Assembly: GCF_038502225.1 (NCBI RefSeq)
Contig: NC_091341.1
Location: 4,994,903 to 5,058,902, forward strand
Origin: Cherax quadricarinatus
Taxonomy: Eukaryota > Arthropoda > Malacostraca > Decapoda > Parastacidae
Reading direction: 5' to 3'
DNA length: 64,000 nt
Below are positions 32,590 through 43,424 of the stretch, in pieces. Position 1 is the stretch's first letter. Every line of letters starts with the position of its first letter. The translations under genes were made by a program, and so were the position numbers. The notes below the pieces were generated by a model. That model had not been told where the DNA came from and did no database searches. It saw only the letters and a list, made by a program, of their open reading frames with translations.

Positions 32590-32890
32590 TAAATATCTTT
32601 CAGTGAACTTCCACTGGGGAATCCCGCCTACCAGTGAATATGCCCTCGTCTGCTACACCTGACGTTACTATATAAGCGCCAGGATTCTTTCTTCTGCTTC
32701 AGAATCTCCACGACTATGGTGCTGTTCGCACCTACTCCTAGGTTGAGTGACTGATTACCTCATCTTCTGTACATAGTTCTACTGTCTTCAAGTTATGTCC
32801 TAGAATTTGTATTGATAAAGCCACTGGATGGCGAAACGTCTACAATAAAGATACCCAGATGTTGCACATGTGTCTTACTCTCATCTTGCT
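32590..32890 (+). mobile_element. retrozyme-like element, 5'-truncated
   Basis: Body ATGCCCTCGTCTGCTAC ... TATATAAGCGCCAGG ... GTTGAGTGACTGATTACCTC, then motif at about 32800-32850: stem I TTGTA/TACAA, core TTGATAA, extra A, stem II GCCAC-TGGAT-GGC, GAAAC, GTC. It gives the sequence that continues past the point where the 12664 array begins. Confidence 0.7.
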
Positions 32891-33265
32891 GGCTAGTGCA
32901 GAGCACCAGTCCTTGTTCAGTGTCGATGTTTCCTCCAGTGTTCAACTCAGTCCTACTTTTATCCTACCGTAAAGTCTCATGTGCAATAAATTTTAAAACC
33001 CCCATTTTATTGGTTTTATTGTTTTTTTTGTGTGTTCATCAACAGATTGCTGGTTGTTAGGTTCGCGTGCTTCTGGAAAGCATTCGTTGAAGCGATTTAT
33101 GAATAGTATTTGTCTTGAAAGCTCAATCATAAATGGAATCAGATCTTTCAGGCATTTTCCTCATTGGAGAAAAAATGCAGGACTGAAAATATTAGTTGGG
33201 ATCTTGTTCTAGTCATATTAACGATGACTGGCATGTGACAGCATGGTTGTCCAGATCTCTAATAG
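32891..33265. other. no recognised feature
   Basis: Unique-looking, AT-rich. Confidence 0.45.
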
Positions 33266-33600
33266 TAATATAATAATATATTTATTTCTGCAAGTACAAG
33301 GTATACAGACCACAGCTGACATCAATGATATACGACTATATAGAAAGCCGCTTGTTACGCAGAGCATTTCGGGCAAATTAGGTCAATTTTGTCCCAGAAT
33401 GCGACCCACGCCAGCCAACTAACATCCAGGTACCCATTTTATATTGATGGGTGAATAGGGTCATCAGGTGTTTTATGGAAACACGTCCTAATGTTCTCCA
33501 GCAGTACCGGAGATACGGACTCAGTCCTCAGCGTGTGAAATGAGTACCCTAGCGATCGAACTACGGGCTCGCAAAATTCATACCGATGATTTCACCTCAT
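33266..33600 (-). mobile_element. tRNA-derived SINE with (TATTA)-type tail
   Basis: Read on minus: B-box-like GTTCGATCGC, then the shared central domain ATGGGTACCTGGATGTTAG and GTGGGTCGCATTCTGGGAC, then a tail with TTGCCCGAAATGCTCTGCGT ending in AATAAATATATTATTATAT. Same centre as the SINE at 4728 but a different tail. Confidence 0.8.
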
Positions 33601-33717
33601 GAGAATCTTTAGAAAACAGGGGTATCCTTATAGCTATCTCACTCATCTGAAATATATCATATGAAATATATATCGTCTGTTTATAAGATTGTTCATTACC
33701 TTTTAAGTTGAGGCGGC

Positions 33718-33768
33718 TTAAAAGTTTTCCTCCAACGGTAAGTAGCCTCGTGTGGTTGTCAACTCGCC
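33718..33768 (-). pseudogene. possible kinase activation-segment exon
   Basis: Minus frame reads GELTTTRGYLPLEENF then stop, after a run of AG acceptor-like trinucleotides (GTTGCAGGTGGCAGGTGGCAG). TRGYLPLEE could be the GTxGYxxPE segment that should follow the DFG exon at 34873-35249. Weak: short, ends in a stop, and the plus strand also shows a donor-like GGTAAGTAG here. Confidence 0.2.
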
Positions 33769-33789
33769 ACTGCCACCTGCCACCTGCAA

Positions 33790-34140
33790 CACATTAACAT
33801 TCGAATAAATTACTTAAAAAAATCTAACAATATTAATACTATTGGCTAACAAAATTCTGATTAACTTCCATCAAACTGAAACCGATTATTTGTATTCTCT
33901 ACAACATAAAGCAGCTTCGTATATTCTCCACATTTCCACGTTTACTTTGGTCACCTGCGATGCAATTTACGATTAGTTTCAGTACTCGAGAAGGTAATAA
34001 AACTATCTAAATGAAAAATGAATGAACATTTGCCTGGGAACAGTTTCAGGTTTTAAGGGACGTGTGTCCAAATGTTATCAAAAGTTTAATACGCTGAATA
34101 ACTAAACTGTTTAGTGCTGCGAAATATTAAATTGCAATTA
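33790..34140. other. no recognised feature
   Basis: AT-rich. It would be intron if the kinase exons at 33718 and 34873 belong together. Confidence 0.4.
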
Positions 34141-34205
34141 TGTGTCTGTAGGTATGTATGGATACATATATGTATATGTATGTATATATGCATGTATATA
34201 TATAT

Positions 34206-34587
34206 GTCATCCCGAATAGGTAAAACTTGGGATTTTGGCTTAAACAGCAACGCTCTTTTTGCCGAATAAGGTAAGCGAAAATTTGTGAATGCAATAATTT
34301 CTCAAAAATCATTCTGAACCTGACGAAAAAAATATATTTCATTGTGTTTGCTTATTATTAAATTATTGTAAATTTGTGTAAAATATATTTAGTTGGATTA
34401 AGCTAAATTAAATTGGGCTTGTTATAATCAAGTTAAGTTTTCTAAGGTTCTTTTGGTACAAAATTATTAATTTTTACATTAACATAAATGAAAAAAATAT
34501 CTTTAAAAGTATAAGAGAAATTTTTAGGAAGGACTTTATTTTAAATGAGTTCTTGCTGGTTGACCAGTTTTACCTATTCGTCACGAC
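34206..34587 (+). mobile_element. MITE-like element, copy 3 (382 bp)
   Basis: More diverged copy (starts GTCATCCCGAATAGG, ends ATTCGTCACGAC). Flanked by (TATG)n and (CATA)n(CA)n (34588-34637) rather than pure TA. Confidence 0.75.
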
Positions 34588-34596
34588 ATTATACAT

Positions 34597-34635
<39 letters not shown>

Positions 34636-34872
34636 CAATCATTTTCGTACTGTATAGGGGCCTACGTTTTTAATGAACAGAAGCAGTGTTATTATCTTAA
34701 AGTGCCCCTAAGGATTCTCGACTAAAACTGGTTTACACCAGGTCTGTTTTAATTTTGATGTTATTCGCCAGGAAAGCTACACTGTTGCGGTGGTGACGAG
34801 TTTGTTAAGTAGGACCTTGGAAGGAAGGAGCGTTACACAGGAACGCTTAGTGCACTCTAGGAAGGTATATTG

Positions 34873-35249
34873 TTACTCAACTAGAACCGCCAACCCGAAA
34901 TCGATAACTGTATTACGGTGGCTCTTACCTGAAGGGTTAATGTAAATATTTTCGGCTTTGATGTCCACGTGAACCCTTTTGCGATAGTGGATCAGATCCA
35001 AAATCCGGCAAACATGGGAAAGAATGCTTAACAATTCGCAAATGGGCGAAATTATTTACAAACACACTCTCAGTCAAGCATGATTCGAACCTACACACAC
35101 ACACACACACACACACAAGGTTCGAATCCTCTTTTGGACAGAGATAATATTTATAGGAAAGTATCTTGAAGTTTTCCTTTGGGGAAGGTTCTCTATTCTT
35201 GAGAAAATCTAAGCAGGTTTCCCCGGCGTACTCTGATACCAGCCAGGTG
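34873..35249 (-). pseudogene. protein-kinase-like exon, broken by a SINE-like insertion
   Basis: The minus strand reads, from an AG acceptor at 35251-35250, TWLVSEYAGETCLDFLKNR and EPSPKENFKILS, is interrupted at 35155-35030, then continues in the same frame HVCRILDLIHYRKRVHVDIKAE (split here), NIYINPSGKS, HRNTVIDFGLAVLV, stop at 34873. This gives the kinase hinge, the alpha-E helix, the catalytic loop HVDIKAEN (34971-34948) and DFG (34902-34894). HxDxKxxN and DFG are both intact, but the Arg of HRD is Val. The glycine loop and catalytic Lys must be in upstream exons I did not find. The end is either a stop or a weak donor (GA/GTAACA). The inserted repeat and the SINE at the acceptor suggest a pseudogene. 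Family not identified. Confidence 0.75.
35030..35155. mobile_element. palindromic tRNA-like repeat inserted in the kinase exon
   Basis: Inverted halves meet at a (CA)n core (35095-35117): GGATTCGAACC and GGTTCGAATC, B-box-like, lie on its two sides. ATACTTTCC/ATTCTTTCC on the two edges (minus, 35156-35167 and 35017-35029) looks like a diverged target duplication. Removing the insert restores K-I-L-S-H-V-C in one frame. Confidence 0.65.
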
Positions 35250-35251
35250 CT

Positions 35252-35443
35252 CAGCATACACAACCCCTCAAGGGAGGTTCCTTGACGCTGGTGAGGGGCT
35301 CTTGATCTAGGGAATTGGATCTGTGCTCCGGTTCCCTGAATTGAGTCTGATTACCTTCCATCCCCCCTCCCACCTAGTGCGCTGTATAATGCTACGGGTT
35401 TAGCGCTACCCATGATAATAGTAATTATAATCAGCATACACAA
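35252..35443 (+). mobile_element. SINE with 12-bp target duplication at the kinase splice acceptor
   Basis: CAGCATACACAA at 35252-35263 and 35432-35443 flanks 168 bp starting CCCTCAAGGGAGGTTCCTTG and ending in GCTACGGGTTTAGCGCTACC plus an ATAAT-rich tail. The insertion point is one base from the acceptor AG of the kinase exon, so the exon's original polypyrimidine tract was moved away. Confidence 0.8.
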
Positions 35444-35479
35444 TAATTAGTTTCTCCACTCCGGGGATGAATTAGGTAC

Positions 35480-35940
35480 TTGCGCAAGAACTGGGTATCC
35501 TTATTACGTAGACGGTTCGCCAGCCAGCGGCTTAATCAATACAATACAGAGACAGAAATATAGGACTGAAGTGGCAGATGAGGTAAACAAGTCCCACAGC
35601 CCAGCAGGTATTTAGCACCGTAGTCTTCACAATTCTGACGCCAGTATTTAATTGAGCTCATATGCTGAAGTCAGATGAGGTGATGAAAGCACTGTGTCAC
35701 TGGTAGGCAATACACCTCATCAGAGTCCAGTATACAGGCCCACTTCTTGCCGTCTTTGCTTCAGATTCCTCAAGACTACGGCACTGAACACCTGCTGCTA
35801 GATTGTGGAACTGATCATCTCATCTACCACTTCAGCCTCTGTTTTTATCCCTCTATTGTATTGATAAAGCTACTGATTGAAGAAACTTCTACTTAAGGAT
35901 ACCCAGTTATTGCACGTATGTATAATTCTTCAACTTATCG
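35480..35940. mobile_element. retrozyme-like inverted pair, diverged
   Basis: Minus motif at about 35507-35545 (TTGATTAA-like core, GAACC in place of GAAAC) and plus motif at 35855-35900 (TTGATAA, stem II GCTACTGATTGA, GAAAC). Tail hairpin GGTAT-ATA-ATAAC near 35940 has one mismatch. Probably inactive. Confidence 0.6.
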
Positions 35941-36081
35941 TTATTATATACCACTGATGTTATGATGCTCCTGGAGTCGAGTATCGTGATGACAGTTTTG
36001 TCTAGTGAGTAGTGGTGATGCTTTGTGCAGTGATTGTTTTGTACAGTATGTACTAATAATAGTTCATATGTATTGGGAAAT

Positions 36082-36540
36082 GATAATTTTTGTGTTAGGT
36101 AAGACACATATGCAACAGTTAGGTATCTTTATTATGAAACGTTTCGCCTACACAGTAGGCTTCTTCAGTCAAGTACAGAAAAGTTGATAGAAGCAGAAGA
36201 TACTTGAAGACGATGTAATCAGTCCATCACCCTTAAAGTTTTGAGGTGGTCAGTCCCTCAGTCTGGAGAAGAGCATTGTTCCATAGTATGAAACAATATG
36301 GAGAAGAAGTGACAGGATGGAGCTTTTTATAGCGCCAAGAGGTGAGATGTAGGCCACTAGGAGAGGTAAGAACTCAGATGTTGAGAGGTCAGGTCCCTCT
36401 CAAATCCAGCCCCTCTCACTAGTGGAAGTTGTCGAAGTTGATTGAAGGTCTGTACCAAGATACCCTTGTGTTGCAGTGTCTGACAGATTGAACATTAAAA
36501 TGGTATAAAATACCATTTTAATGTTCGATAATTTTTGTGT
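36082..36540. mobile_element. retrozyme-like element with 14-bp target duplication
   Basis: GATAATTTTTGTGT at 36082-36095 and 36527-36540 flank 431 bp. Minus motif at 36128-36175: CTGAAGA (36168-36162), extra A, stem II GCCTAC-TGT-GTAGGC, GAAAC (36145-36141), GTT. The other end is a perfect hairpin with 17-bp arms (GAACATTAAAATGGTAT and complement, 36491-36526). The unit 5' end has CTGTCAGACACTGCAAC (minus). Confidence 0.8.
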
Positions 36541-38905
36541 AGTGTGCAGTGATGGTGTTTTACATGTGATGGCAGCTTTCATGTACAGTAGTGATATTTT
36601 TGGGTTTTCACCTCAGTGCTCTTATGTACACAGCGTCTATGTAGCCCAAAATTTTATTTTACAGAAGTTAACTACTGAAATAGCAGCCTTCCATATCCAC
36701 ACATTGTTGAAATGACTAAGAGACCTATTGCTGTTTTTTTTCTTACAAACAACCATCTTGAACTAAGTATGAACCTGAAACTAATTTATTCTATCTTGCT
36801 TAATATTTGAAACTTAGCGTAAAAGTTGCCTTCAAAATGCAAATACTTTCAAGTATCAGTTTATTAGAAAAATCTCTAAACACTTCTGTAGGAAGCATTT
36901 TCTCGGTACCTTGATGCTAAGTACTTGTGCTGTCGCACAACCTAACTGGCAGCCTCACCATGCCTAATCACACTATGTATGCCACTACGATTCTTAAATC
37001 TTTCAAACCAACCTTTGCTGGCCTTAAATTCACTCACATCACCACTAGTTGAAGGCAATTTCTTTACCAAATCGTCATGCAAACTGGAAAACCCTTGTAT
37101 CTGCAGTTGAAACAGCATGAATATTCCATTTTATTTGGACAGGACTCTAATGCCTTTTTTTTTTGTATACGAGGGACACAGGTCACTTGACTGGTAACTT
37201 GGGAAAGTATTATTGCTGTGAAACTTGTATATTGAATGTTAAATTCTCTTATCTGGTATAATGCCCATTTTTTTTTTAATATGAACCCTGGTTTATTTAA
37301 ACCCAAAAGTAATTTGATCAGTAATTCAGTCCTTGGTTAAAAGATTGATCCTTGTACCATAAAAATTAGGTTGTGATCCTTATACTATCTCGAACATACG
37401 TCAGTTAGAACTTAGTTTTAAATTGAAAAAAGTTAAAATCAATTAATCCTTTCAAGTTTTTATCATAACGATTTTACAAGGTAATGAGAGACAAAGCTTA
37501 GAGTTTAAAATGAGGATAAACTAGATTTTCCAGATTAATTTATTCAATTGTACTAGCTGCCATAGTTCTGTGTACAAGTTCTTACTGGACAAGGCTTTCG
37601 TATGGCTTGAAATATAAATATACCTTCTACCGCTTAGTTCATCTCTGGACTTACGAATTTTATTGTAGACCAGCGTACTCTGCTGAGAGCACATATTATT
37701 ACTATTATTTTCACAATATGCGCTTAACCCATGCAGGCCAAAAGCACCAAAAGGCTGAGAAAAGCTATTAGCGACTTTCTGAAGGAAGAACAGGTAAAGT
37801 GACAACTCAGGAGGGGAAGTAGATTATGAAAAAACAGTGTTCGGCTGTCAAGAAAGCCTGACAAGCTGTACAGAAATGCTGGGCACCTCTGTGACTGTCA
37901 GTCTTGTATGGCCAGCATGTAAGCGGGCGAGAAGTGTTTCCCAAATGCGAGTTCGCTTTAGATACTGAGAATTTGAAGGCATGTGATGTAGTCTATCAAG
38001 ACGCACAGTCAGTTGCACTCTGCACGGAGGCGGACACTTGCTCGATACTTGTGCTGGCACAAGTAATTGTGAAATCATCTACATATAAAGAAGACCAAAT
38101 GCCTTGAGGTAGTACTGAAACCAGAATGTTAACAGCTAGTGAAAAAAACATTGTTCTATTGTTTTATTGTTCTATTGTTTTAATGACCTATCACAACGTG
38201 GCGACCACCAGCGTACTTAGTGCAAAAAGACATTTGTAGAGAGGGACTTTATTGAGACATATCGTCTCTTGACAGGCTTGTCTCTTATCACACTTTGTTG
38301 GCTTTACACCATTTGTTTTCAGGATATGCACTTAGTAAATGCTTACCAGCAGAGCAAGTTTAGCAGCTGAAAGAGATGCAATAAATGCAATAATTCATCT
38401 ATGGAAGATGTCGGTAATGAGAAAAGAGGAAGGATAACATGTAGAGCGAGACAAGTTTGCACGCTGAAACTCCAACAGAGGCAATAAGGACGAGAAAAGT
38501 AATAAGAATTAAAAATAAAGGGAAAGTGGTCGCTATCATAATCATTTACCACTACTCAAAACCTAACGCCACAGACGTTGTGCAAAGTGAGAGGTCAATA
38601 TGTGGTGTGTGTATGTTCGACGGTCTACACGAGTCTGAGCCCCAGTATTCAAAGCATATAAAGAAAAGGAAAAAAGACACCCACAGGTTACCACTAGTTA
38701 CAGTGGGCCTAATACCAAAGGAAATTAAGACAGTTAAATTCTTCTAAAAAAAAAGTATTGGTTCAGATAAACATGAAGGAAGGTTAAAAGATAAGGGATG
38801 AGAGGAAAAGCACGAAAACCAGGCTGTATATCGCTTACCTAAAATACTGGCTGCAGCATAAAAGAGCAACGTCTGGATAAACAGTCTGGTATATGGAATG
38901 TCAGT
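36541..38905. other. no recognised feature
   Basis: 2.4 kb of AT-rich, unique-looking DNA, the longest such stretch here. Short ORFs on both strands show no domain. If the kinase at 35 kb is a gene, its upstream exons would lie here or beyond, but I could not identify them. 38220-38290 has ATTGAGACATATCGTCTC, a distant echo of the ribozyme family. Confidence 0.45.
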
Positions 38906-39194
38906 GCACACTAGAGCTGAACATTAAAATGGTATAAAATACCGACAGGTTGTTAGGTAAGACACATATGCAACAGTTAGGTATCTTTATTTCGAAACGT
39001 TTCGCCTACACAGTAGGCTTCTTCAGTCGAGTACAGAAAAGTTGATAGAAGCAGAAGATTCTTGAAGACGATGTAATCAGTCCATCACCCTTAAAGTTTT
39101 GAGGTTGTCAGTCCCTCAGTCTGGAGAAGAGCATTGTTCCATAGTATGAAACAATAAAGATACCTAACTGTTGCATATACGCACACTAGAGCTG
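38906..39194. mobile_element. retrozyme-like element with 14-bp target duplication
   Basis: GCACACTAGAGCTG at 38906-38919 and 39181-39194 flank 261 bp. Starts with hairpin GGTAT-AAA-ATACC (38929-38941), then CGACAGGTTG. Minus motif at 38986-39035: CTGAAGA, stem II GCCTAC-TGT-GTAGGC, GAAAC, GTT. The right end carries a short inverted piece (ATAAAGATACCTAACTGTTG). Confidence 0.82.
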
Positions 39195-39470
39195 CTCCTT
39201 CATTATAGGAGGCATCGGGGTTAGGATAGGTAGATTGTAAAATATCGTAATTGAAGATATGAACGTCAGGAATCTGGCAAAGTTAAGTTCCTTGGAAACC
39301 AGCGCATTAGGAAGAAAGTTGGGAGATTAACACATGGAGCTCATCCCGATTTCCCTTGTATCCCCTAATATTTAATATAAAAGAGACATTGTTTAAAAAA
39401 AGCAAAGTCGGTAAAATTAATGTAGGCGAGAGTTCAATGAAATCAGGCTTCGGTGGTAGCTGGTGAGAGT

Positions 39471-39508
39471 TCACAATCCACACAACATATGTTGTGTAGA
39501 TTGTGAGA
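39471..39508. repeat. 38-bp near-perfect palindrome
   Basis: CACAATCCACACAACATATG and its inverse, one mismatch, no loop. Confidence 0.85.
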
Positions 39509-39539
39509 CAGCATTAGTAGGCTTTGAAGAAGCGGGACA

Positions 39540-40340
39540 AAAAGAGTTACAAGTAGGTATAGCTGTTTTCTTACTGTATATTTGGCTTGCCCATTTGGAG
39601 TTTAATGGTTGTATCAGGCAGGGACGAGTTTTCGAGCACTTTACCGCGTTTGAGATTACCTGGGAGATCATCAGATTCTATGGAGGTATCAGAATCCATA
39701 GAGCAATGTGTGTCATGTAAATAAACAGTAATGACTTCTCTCGTGTCCTCATCTGAAGCGGGAGGAACCCAATTCTCCTCCTCTACGAGGGATAGCAAAG
39801 GAGTAGAACTGGGTGGAATCCCAGGGGTCTGTAGAGGATCCCTGAACATTCAGTGGGAATAGAGGGGGTGGGGAGTATGGGAAGGGATTGCAGAAACATA
39901 TGGAATGGAATATGAGCGTACATAACTCATATCCTTAGAATAAACGAAAGCATAAAAATGGAATTTTGGAGAACTAAATAAGAGTCTTGAGTAGAAATAG
40001 GTGGCTCTGCTTGAAGTTCGCCTCTCTCACCTGCGGAACAGAGAACGCAGATTACGAGAGCTGTGTGGAGTTTGAAACAGAAAGAGTTTCAGAGTGAAGC
40101 CCTCCAAAGACATTGCACACAAGAGGTGAAGAAGAGGTGGCTGTTTCTAATGGAAGTTTGGAAGTCATGCGATCATATGATATTCTGGGCAGAAGACCTA
40201 ATCTGTGAATACATTCCATATTCTGGCCGTGTGACATGCCCGTATTCGTTAAGAAATACGGGACACGAGAGGGAACAGGCAGGGTGAGCCCCAGCAAAAT
40301 TCAGACATGAACTCACCTGTAGAATTCATCTCCTTGAATC
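39540..40340 (-). pseudogene. decayed ORF of unknown identity
   Basis: Minus-strand open pieces at 40297-40052 and 39849-39571 lie in order but different frames. The second is acidic and Ser/Thr-rich (SLVEEENWVPPASDEDTREV, SMDSDTSIESDDLPGNLKRG) and looks more like protein than chance. It could be an ORF1-like part of a retroelement or a host exon. I do not recognise it. Confidence 0.3.
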
Positions 40341-41160
40341 AGAAAGTCAGAGCCAGGGTAATTTGAGCACGAATGAGCGAGTGTAGTAACCGCTAACACT
40401 TACGACATTGTTGAAAGGCAAGAAAGAACTCTCTCACCATTAAGCAGCTTCCTGCTAAGCACACTGTAGTGGAACCTCACGGCTAACGTTAATTTGGTAC
40501 CACTGCTTGGGCACCGACGTTGCCCTCTTATGGGGCGGACAAAGGTATCAAAGTGTTAACTTTGAGTATAGGTAGCCGTTGCAGTTCCTGGAAAATGTCC
40601 TCTGGTCATTAAGAAAACTCTCGTTGATTAACTTTTGAGAAGATGACCTTTCTACAGCACGTACTGAGATAAACATGTCTGCGTACAGCGACAGACGTAT
40701 CATCTACAGATTGTAGTCAAATTTTTCGTTGTGTGGCATCAGTAGTCTTTACTACACTACTCCATCGTGCTGGGTGGGAAAAGTGTCCTCTGGGTCTACC
40801 GTTCTCAGGATTGTTTGACTTGCTACACCAGCCTGCCGTACACACATACTATTGATCGTAACTAATCCTGGGTACAACCCTCTCCAATTTTCCGCTTCAC
40901 CTTTCCTATGAACATACTTTTTTTCTACTGAAACCCTATTCTAGTGATTCATAGATTAACCATCATCTAATATACCGTACCTCTCTAAATAAACTCGCCT
41001 TCTGAAGTCTAGATTTTTCAATTTGGTAATTTGCTAAAAAAAATGATCTCTAATTGTTTTTCTATGTTGCGCTCATAATGGAATGTTTGACAATATTCTT
41101 ATCGTAATACTGTCAGCTCAGACTGACAAATTTATTTACCTCACATGTGGAAAAATCCAT
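40341..41160. other. no recognised feature
   Basis: Unique-looking. Confidence 0.45.
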
Positions 41161-41164
41161 CCTA

Positions 41165-41278
41165 TGTGATCGTATATAGCAGGGAAACACAGCTAGCGGC
41201 CGCGGCCCGGTCACAGACTGGGCCGCGGGGGCGTTGACCCCCGGAACTCTCTCCAGGTAAACATACAATGAGCACCCT
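41165..41278 (-). mobile_element. GC-rich dispersed repeat fragment
   Basis: Minus: TACCTGGAGAGAGTTCCGGG, GTCAACGCCCCCGCGGCCC. The same family is at 59274-59325 (+) and 30060-30130. The 17-bp array starts at its edge. Confidence 0.7.
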
Positions 41279-41280
41279 GG

Positions 41281-41636
41281 AGACTCCGGCACACGGGAGA
41301 CCCCGGCACACGGGAGACCCCGGCACACGGGAGACCCCGGCACACGGGAGACCCCGGCACACGGGAGACCCCGGCACACGGGAGACCCCGGCACACGGGA
41401 GACCCCGGCACACGGGAGACCCCGGCACACGGGAGACCCCGGCACACGGGAGACCCCGGCACACGGGAGACCCCGGCACACGGGAGACCCCGGCACACGG
41501 GAGACCCCGGCACACAGGAGACCCCGGCTCTGGGGAGAGCCCGGCACACGGGAGACTCCGGCACACGGGAGACCCCGGCACACGGGAGACCCCGGCACAC
41601 GGGAGACCCCGGCACACGGGAGACCCCGGCACACTT
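41281..41636. repeat. 17-bp minisatellite, ~21 units
   Basis: Unit ACCCCGGCACACGGGAG, nearly perfect, GC-rich. PVCRGLPCAGVSRVPGS-type ORFs in all minus frames are products of the repeat. Confidence 0.97.
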
Positions 41637-42850
41637 CTGATGTATCCAATTTTGCTCAATAAAAGATAAGGATCCCTTTCTTTTTCCTTTCCTCAAATTA
41701 CCAATACACAAATCCTTCCCTCATGTCTCCTTCCCTCAGCAAATATTGCAGATTCCCCCCTTTCCTTCCCATCCCTCCCTGCCTCCTTCCCTTCCCTTCC
41801 TGCTTCCCTCCCTTCCTGCTTCCCTCCCTTCCTGCTTCCCTCCCTGCCTCCTTCCCTCCAAACCTACCTACCTCCCTAATTCTGAATATGGTAGGAGCTC
41901 CCATATTATCAAAACTCAGGGCGCATTTCCAATAAAGTAAATCCATAAAACCAATAACAGTGGGCTAAAGGTAGAGGGGGGGGGGGGAGGAGAAGAGAGG
42001 GAGAGGGTTAGAACATGTAAAAAGGAGAGGGGGTTAGAAAAGGTAAAGAGGAGAGAGGGTTAGAATAGGTAAAGAGGGGAGAGGGTTAGAATAGGTAAAG
42101 AGAAGAGGGAGAGGTTAGAATAGGTAAAGAGAGAGGGAGGGTTAGAATAGGTAAAAGGAAGAGTCAGAGGTCTAGAATAGAGGGAGAGGGTTAGAATAAA
42201 GAGTGGGAAAGGGTTAGAACAGGTAAAGAGGAGAGGGAGAGGGTTAGAATAGGTAAAGATGAGAGAGTTAGAATAGATAAAGAGGGTTAGAATAGGTAAA
42301 GAGAGGGTTAGAATAGGTAAAGAGGGTTAGAAAAGGTAAAGAGGGTTAGAATAGGTAAAGAGAGGGTTAGAATAGGTAAAAAGAGGGTTAGAATAGGTAA
42401 AGAGAGGGTTAGAATAGGTAAAGAGAGGGTTAGAATAGGTAAAGAGGAGAGGGATAGTGTTAGAATAAGGAAAGAATGAATTAGTATATGGGAAAGAGGT
42501 GGAGGAAGGGGGGGTATGGGAAGAAGTGGAGGACATGGCAAGGGGAAAGGAAGAGAGAACTGGGAAAGATTAAAGGGAGAGAACAAGGATTAGGAGAGGA
42601 GAGGAGGGAAGTGAGGCTGTAAGGGGCAGGGGAAGAGAGAGAATTGGAAGTGACGGGAAGTGCCTCAGGATTATGAGTGGGTAGTTGGAGATTGGGAGGG
42701 TGGGAAGGGGAGGGGTGGTTGTTGGTGAGGATATCAGTGGGGATTGGGGAGTTGGTGGGGGGGTAGGATTGAATGGGCTGGGAGTGGATGGGGGGGTAGG
42801 AAAGAGGTGTTTGGGTGGGGGTTTGGACGGGGGAGGGCAATGACTGGCAC
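41637..42850. repeat. strand-biased DNA: pyrimidine block then purine minisatellite and G-rich block
   Basis: 41740-41880 is pyrimidine-rich (CCCTCCCTTCCTGCTT repeats). 41970-42480 is an AG-rich minisatellite based on GAGAGGGTTAGAATAGGTAAA (21 bp). 42480-42840 is G-rich with several runs of 4-7 Gs. Confidence 0.9.
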
Positions 42851-43160
42851 TAGGTTCAAGATGTTTAATATTATTAGTCATTACCAATCCACTATCATAT
42901 ACTCTTATTTTCCCCTCTCCTTCGCTTCTATCTTTTTGCCACACCACCTTTCCCCTTACTCCTTCCCTCCCTTTTGCTCTTTCCGTAACTCACTCACTCA
43001 CTTTCTCTCTCTCTCTCTTGCATCCTTCCTTCCCCTCTTTTCCTCCCTCTATATCTTCACCACCTCCTCCTCTCCCTCCGTCACCTCTTCCCCCTCTCCG
43101 TCACCTCTTCCCCCTCTCCTTCACCTCTTTCCTCCCTCCCCCTCCCTGGTGATATGTTGC
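42851..43160. repeat. pyrimidine-rich block
   Basis: CT-rich from about 42910 to 43150 with CACCTCTTCCCCCTCTCCGT repeated twice. The strand bias is reversed compared with the preceding block. Confidence 0.8.
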
Positions 43161-43317
43161 GACACAAACTATACCCCCAGAGTGATATACAGCGCTACAA
43201 TGACCCTTTTAAAATGATGTACACAGAAAATACCACAGAGGCGTCACAGCACATCGGCCGTATAATGCCTACACCAGCCTGATCTAAGTCGAAATCACCA
43301 GGCATAGAACACGCGAT

Positions 43318-43358
43318 ACACACACACACACACACACACACATACACACACACACACA

Positions 43359-43405
<47 letters not shown>

Positions 43406-43424
43406 ACACACACACACACACAAA
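43318..43424. repeat. (CA)n microsatellite with CATA interruptions
   Basis: Clear CA run. Confidence 0.97.

Noticed and set aside
33718..33768. Firm call of a second kinase exon
   Set aside because: Kept only as a low-confidence feature: 17 codons ending in a stop, with an ambiguous acceptor.
34921..34931. GTAAGA after PSG as the kinase exon's splice donor
   Set aside because: The frame runs straight on through it to SHRNTVIDFGLAVLV, so the DFG motif is in the same exon.
38220..38300. A further ribozyme copy
   Set aside because: Only a vague ATCGTCTC-like similarity; no core or paired stems.
41113..41711. Cys-rich ORFs in three minus frames
   Set aside because: Generated by the stop-free 17-bp unit.
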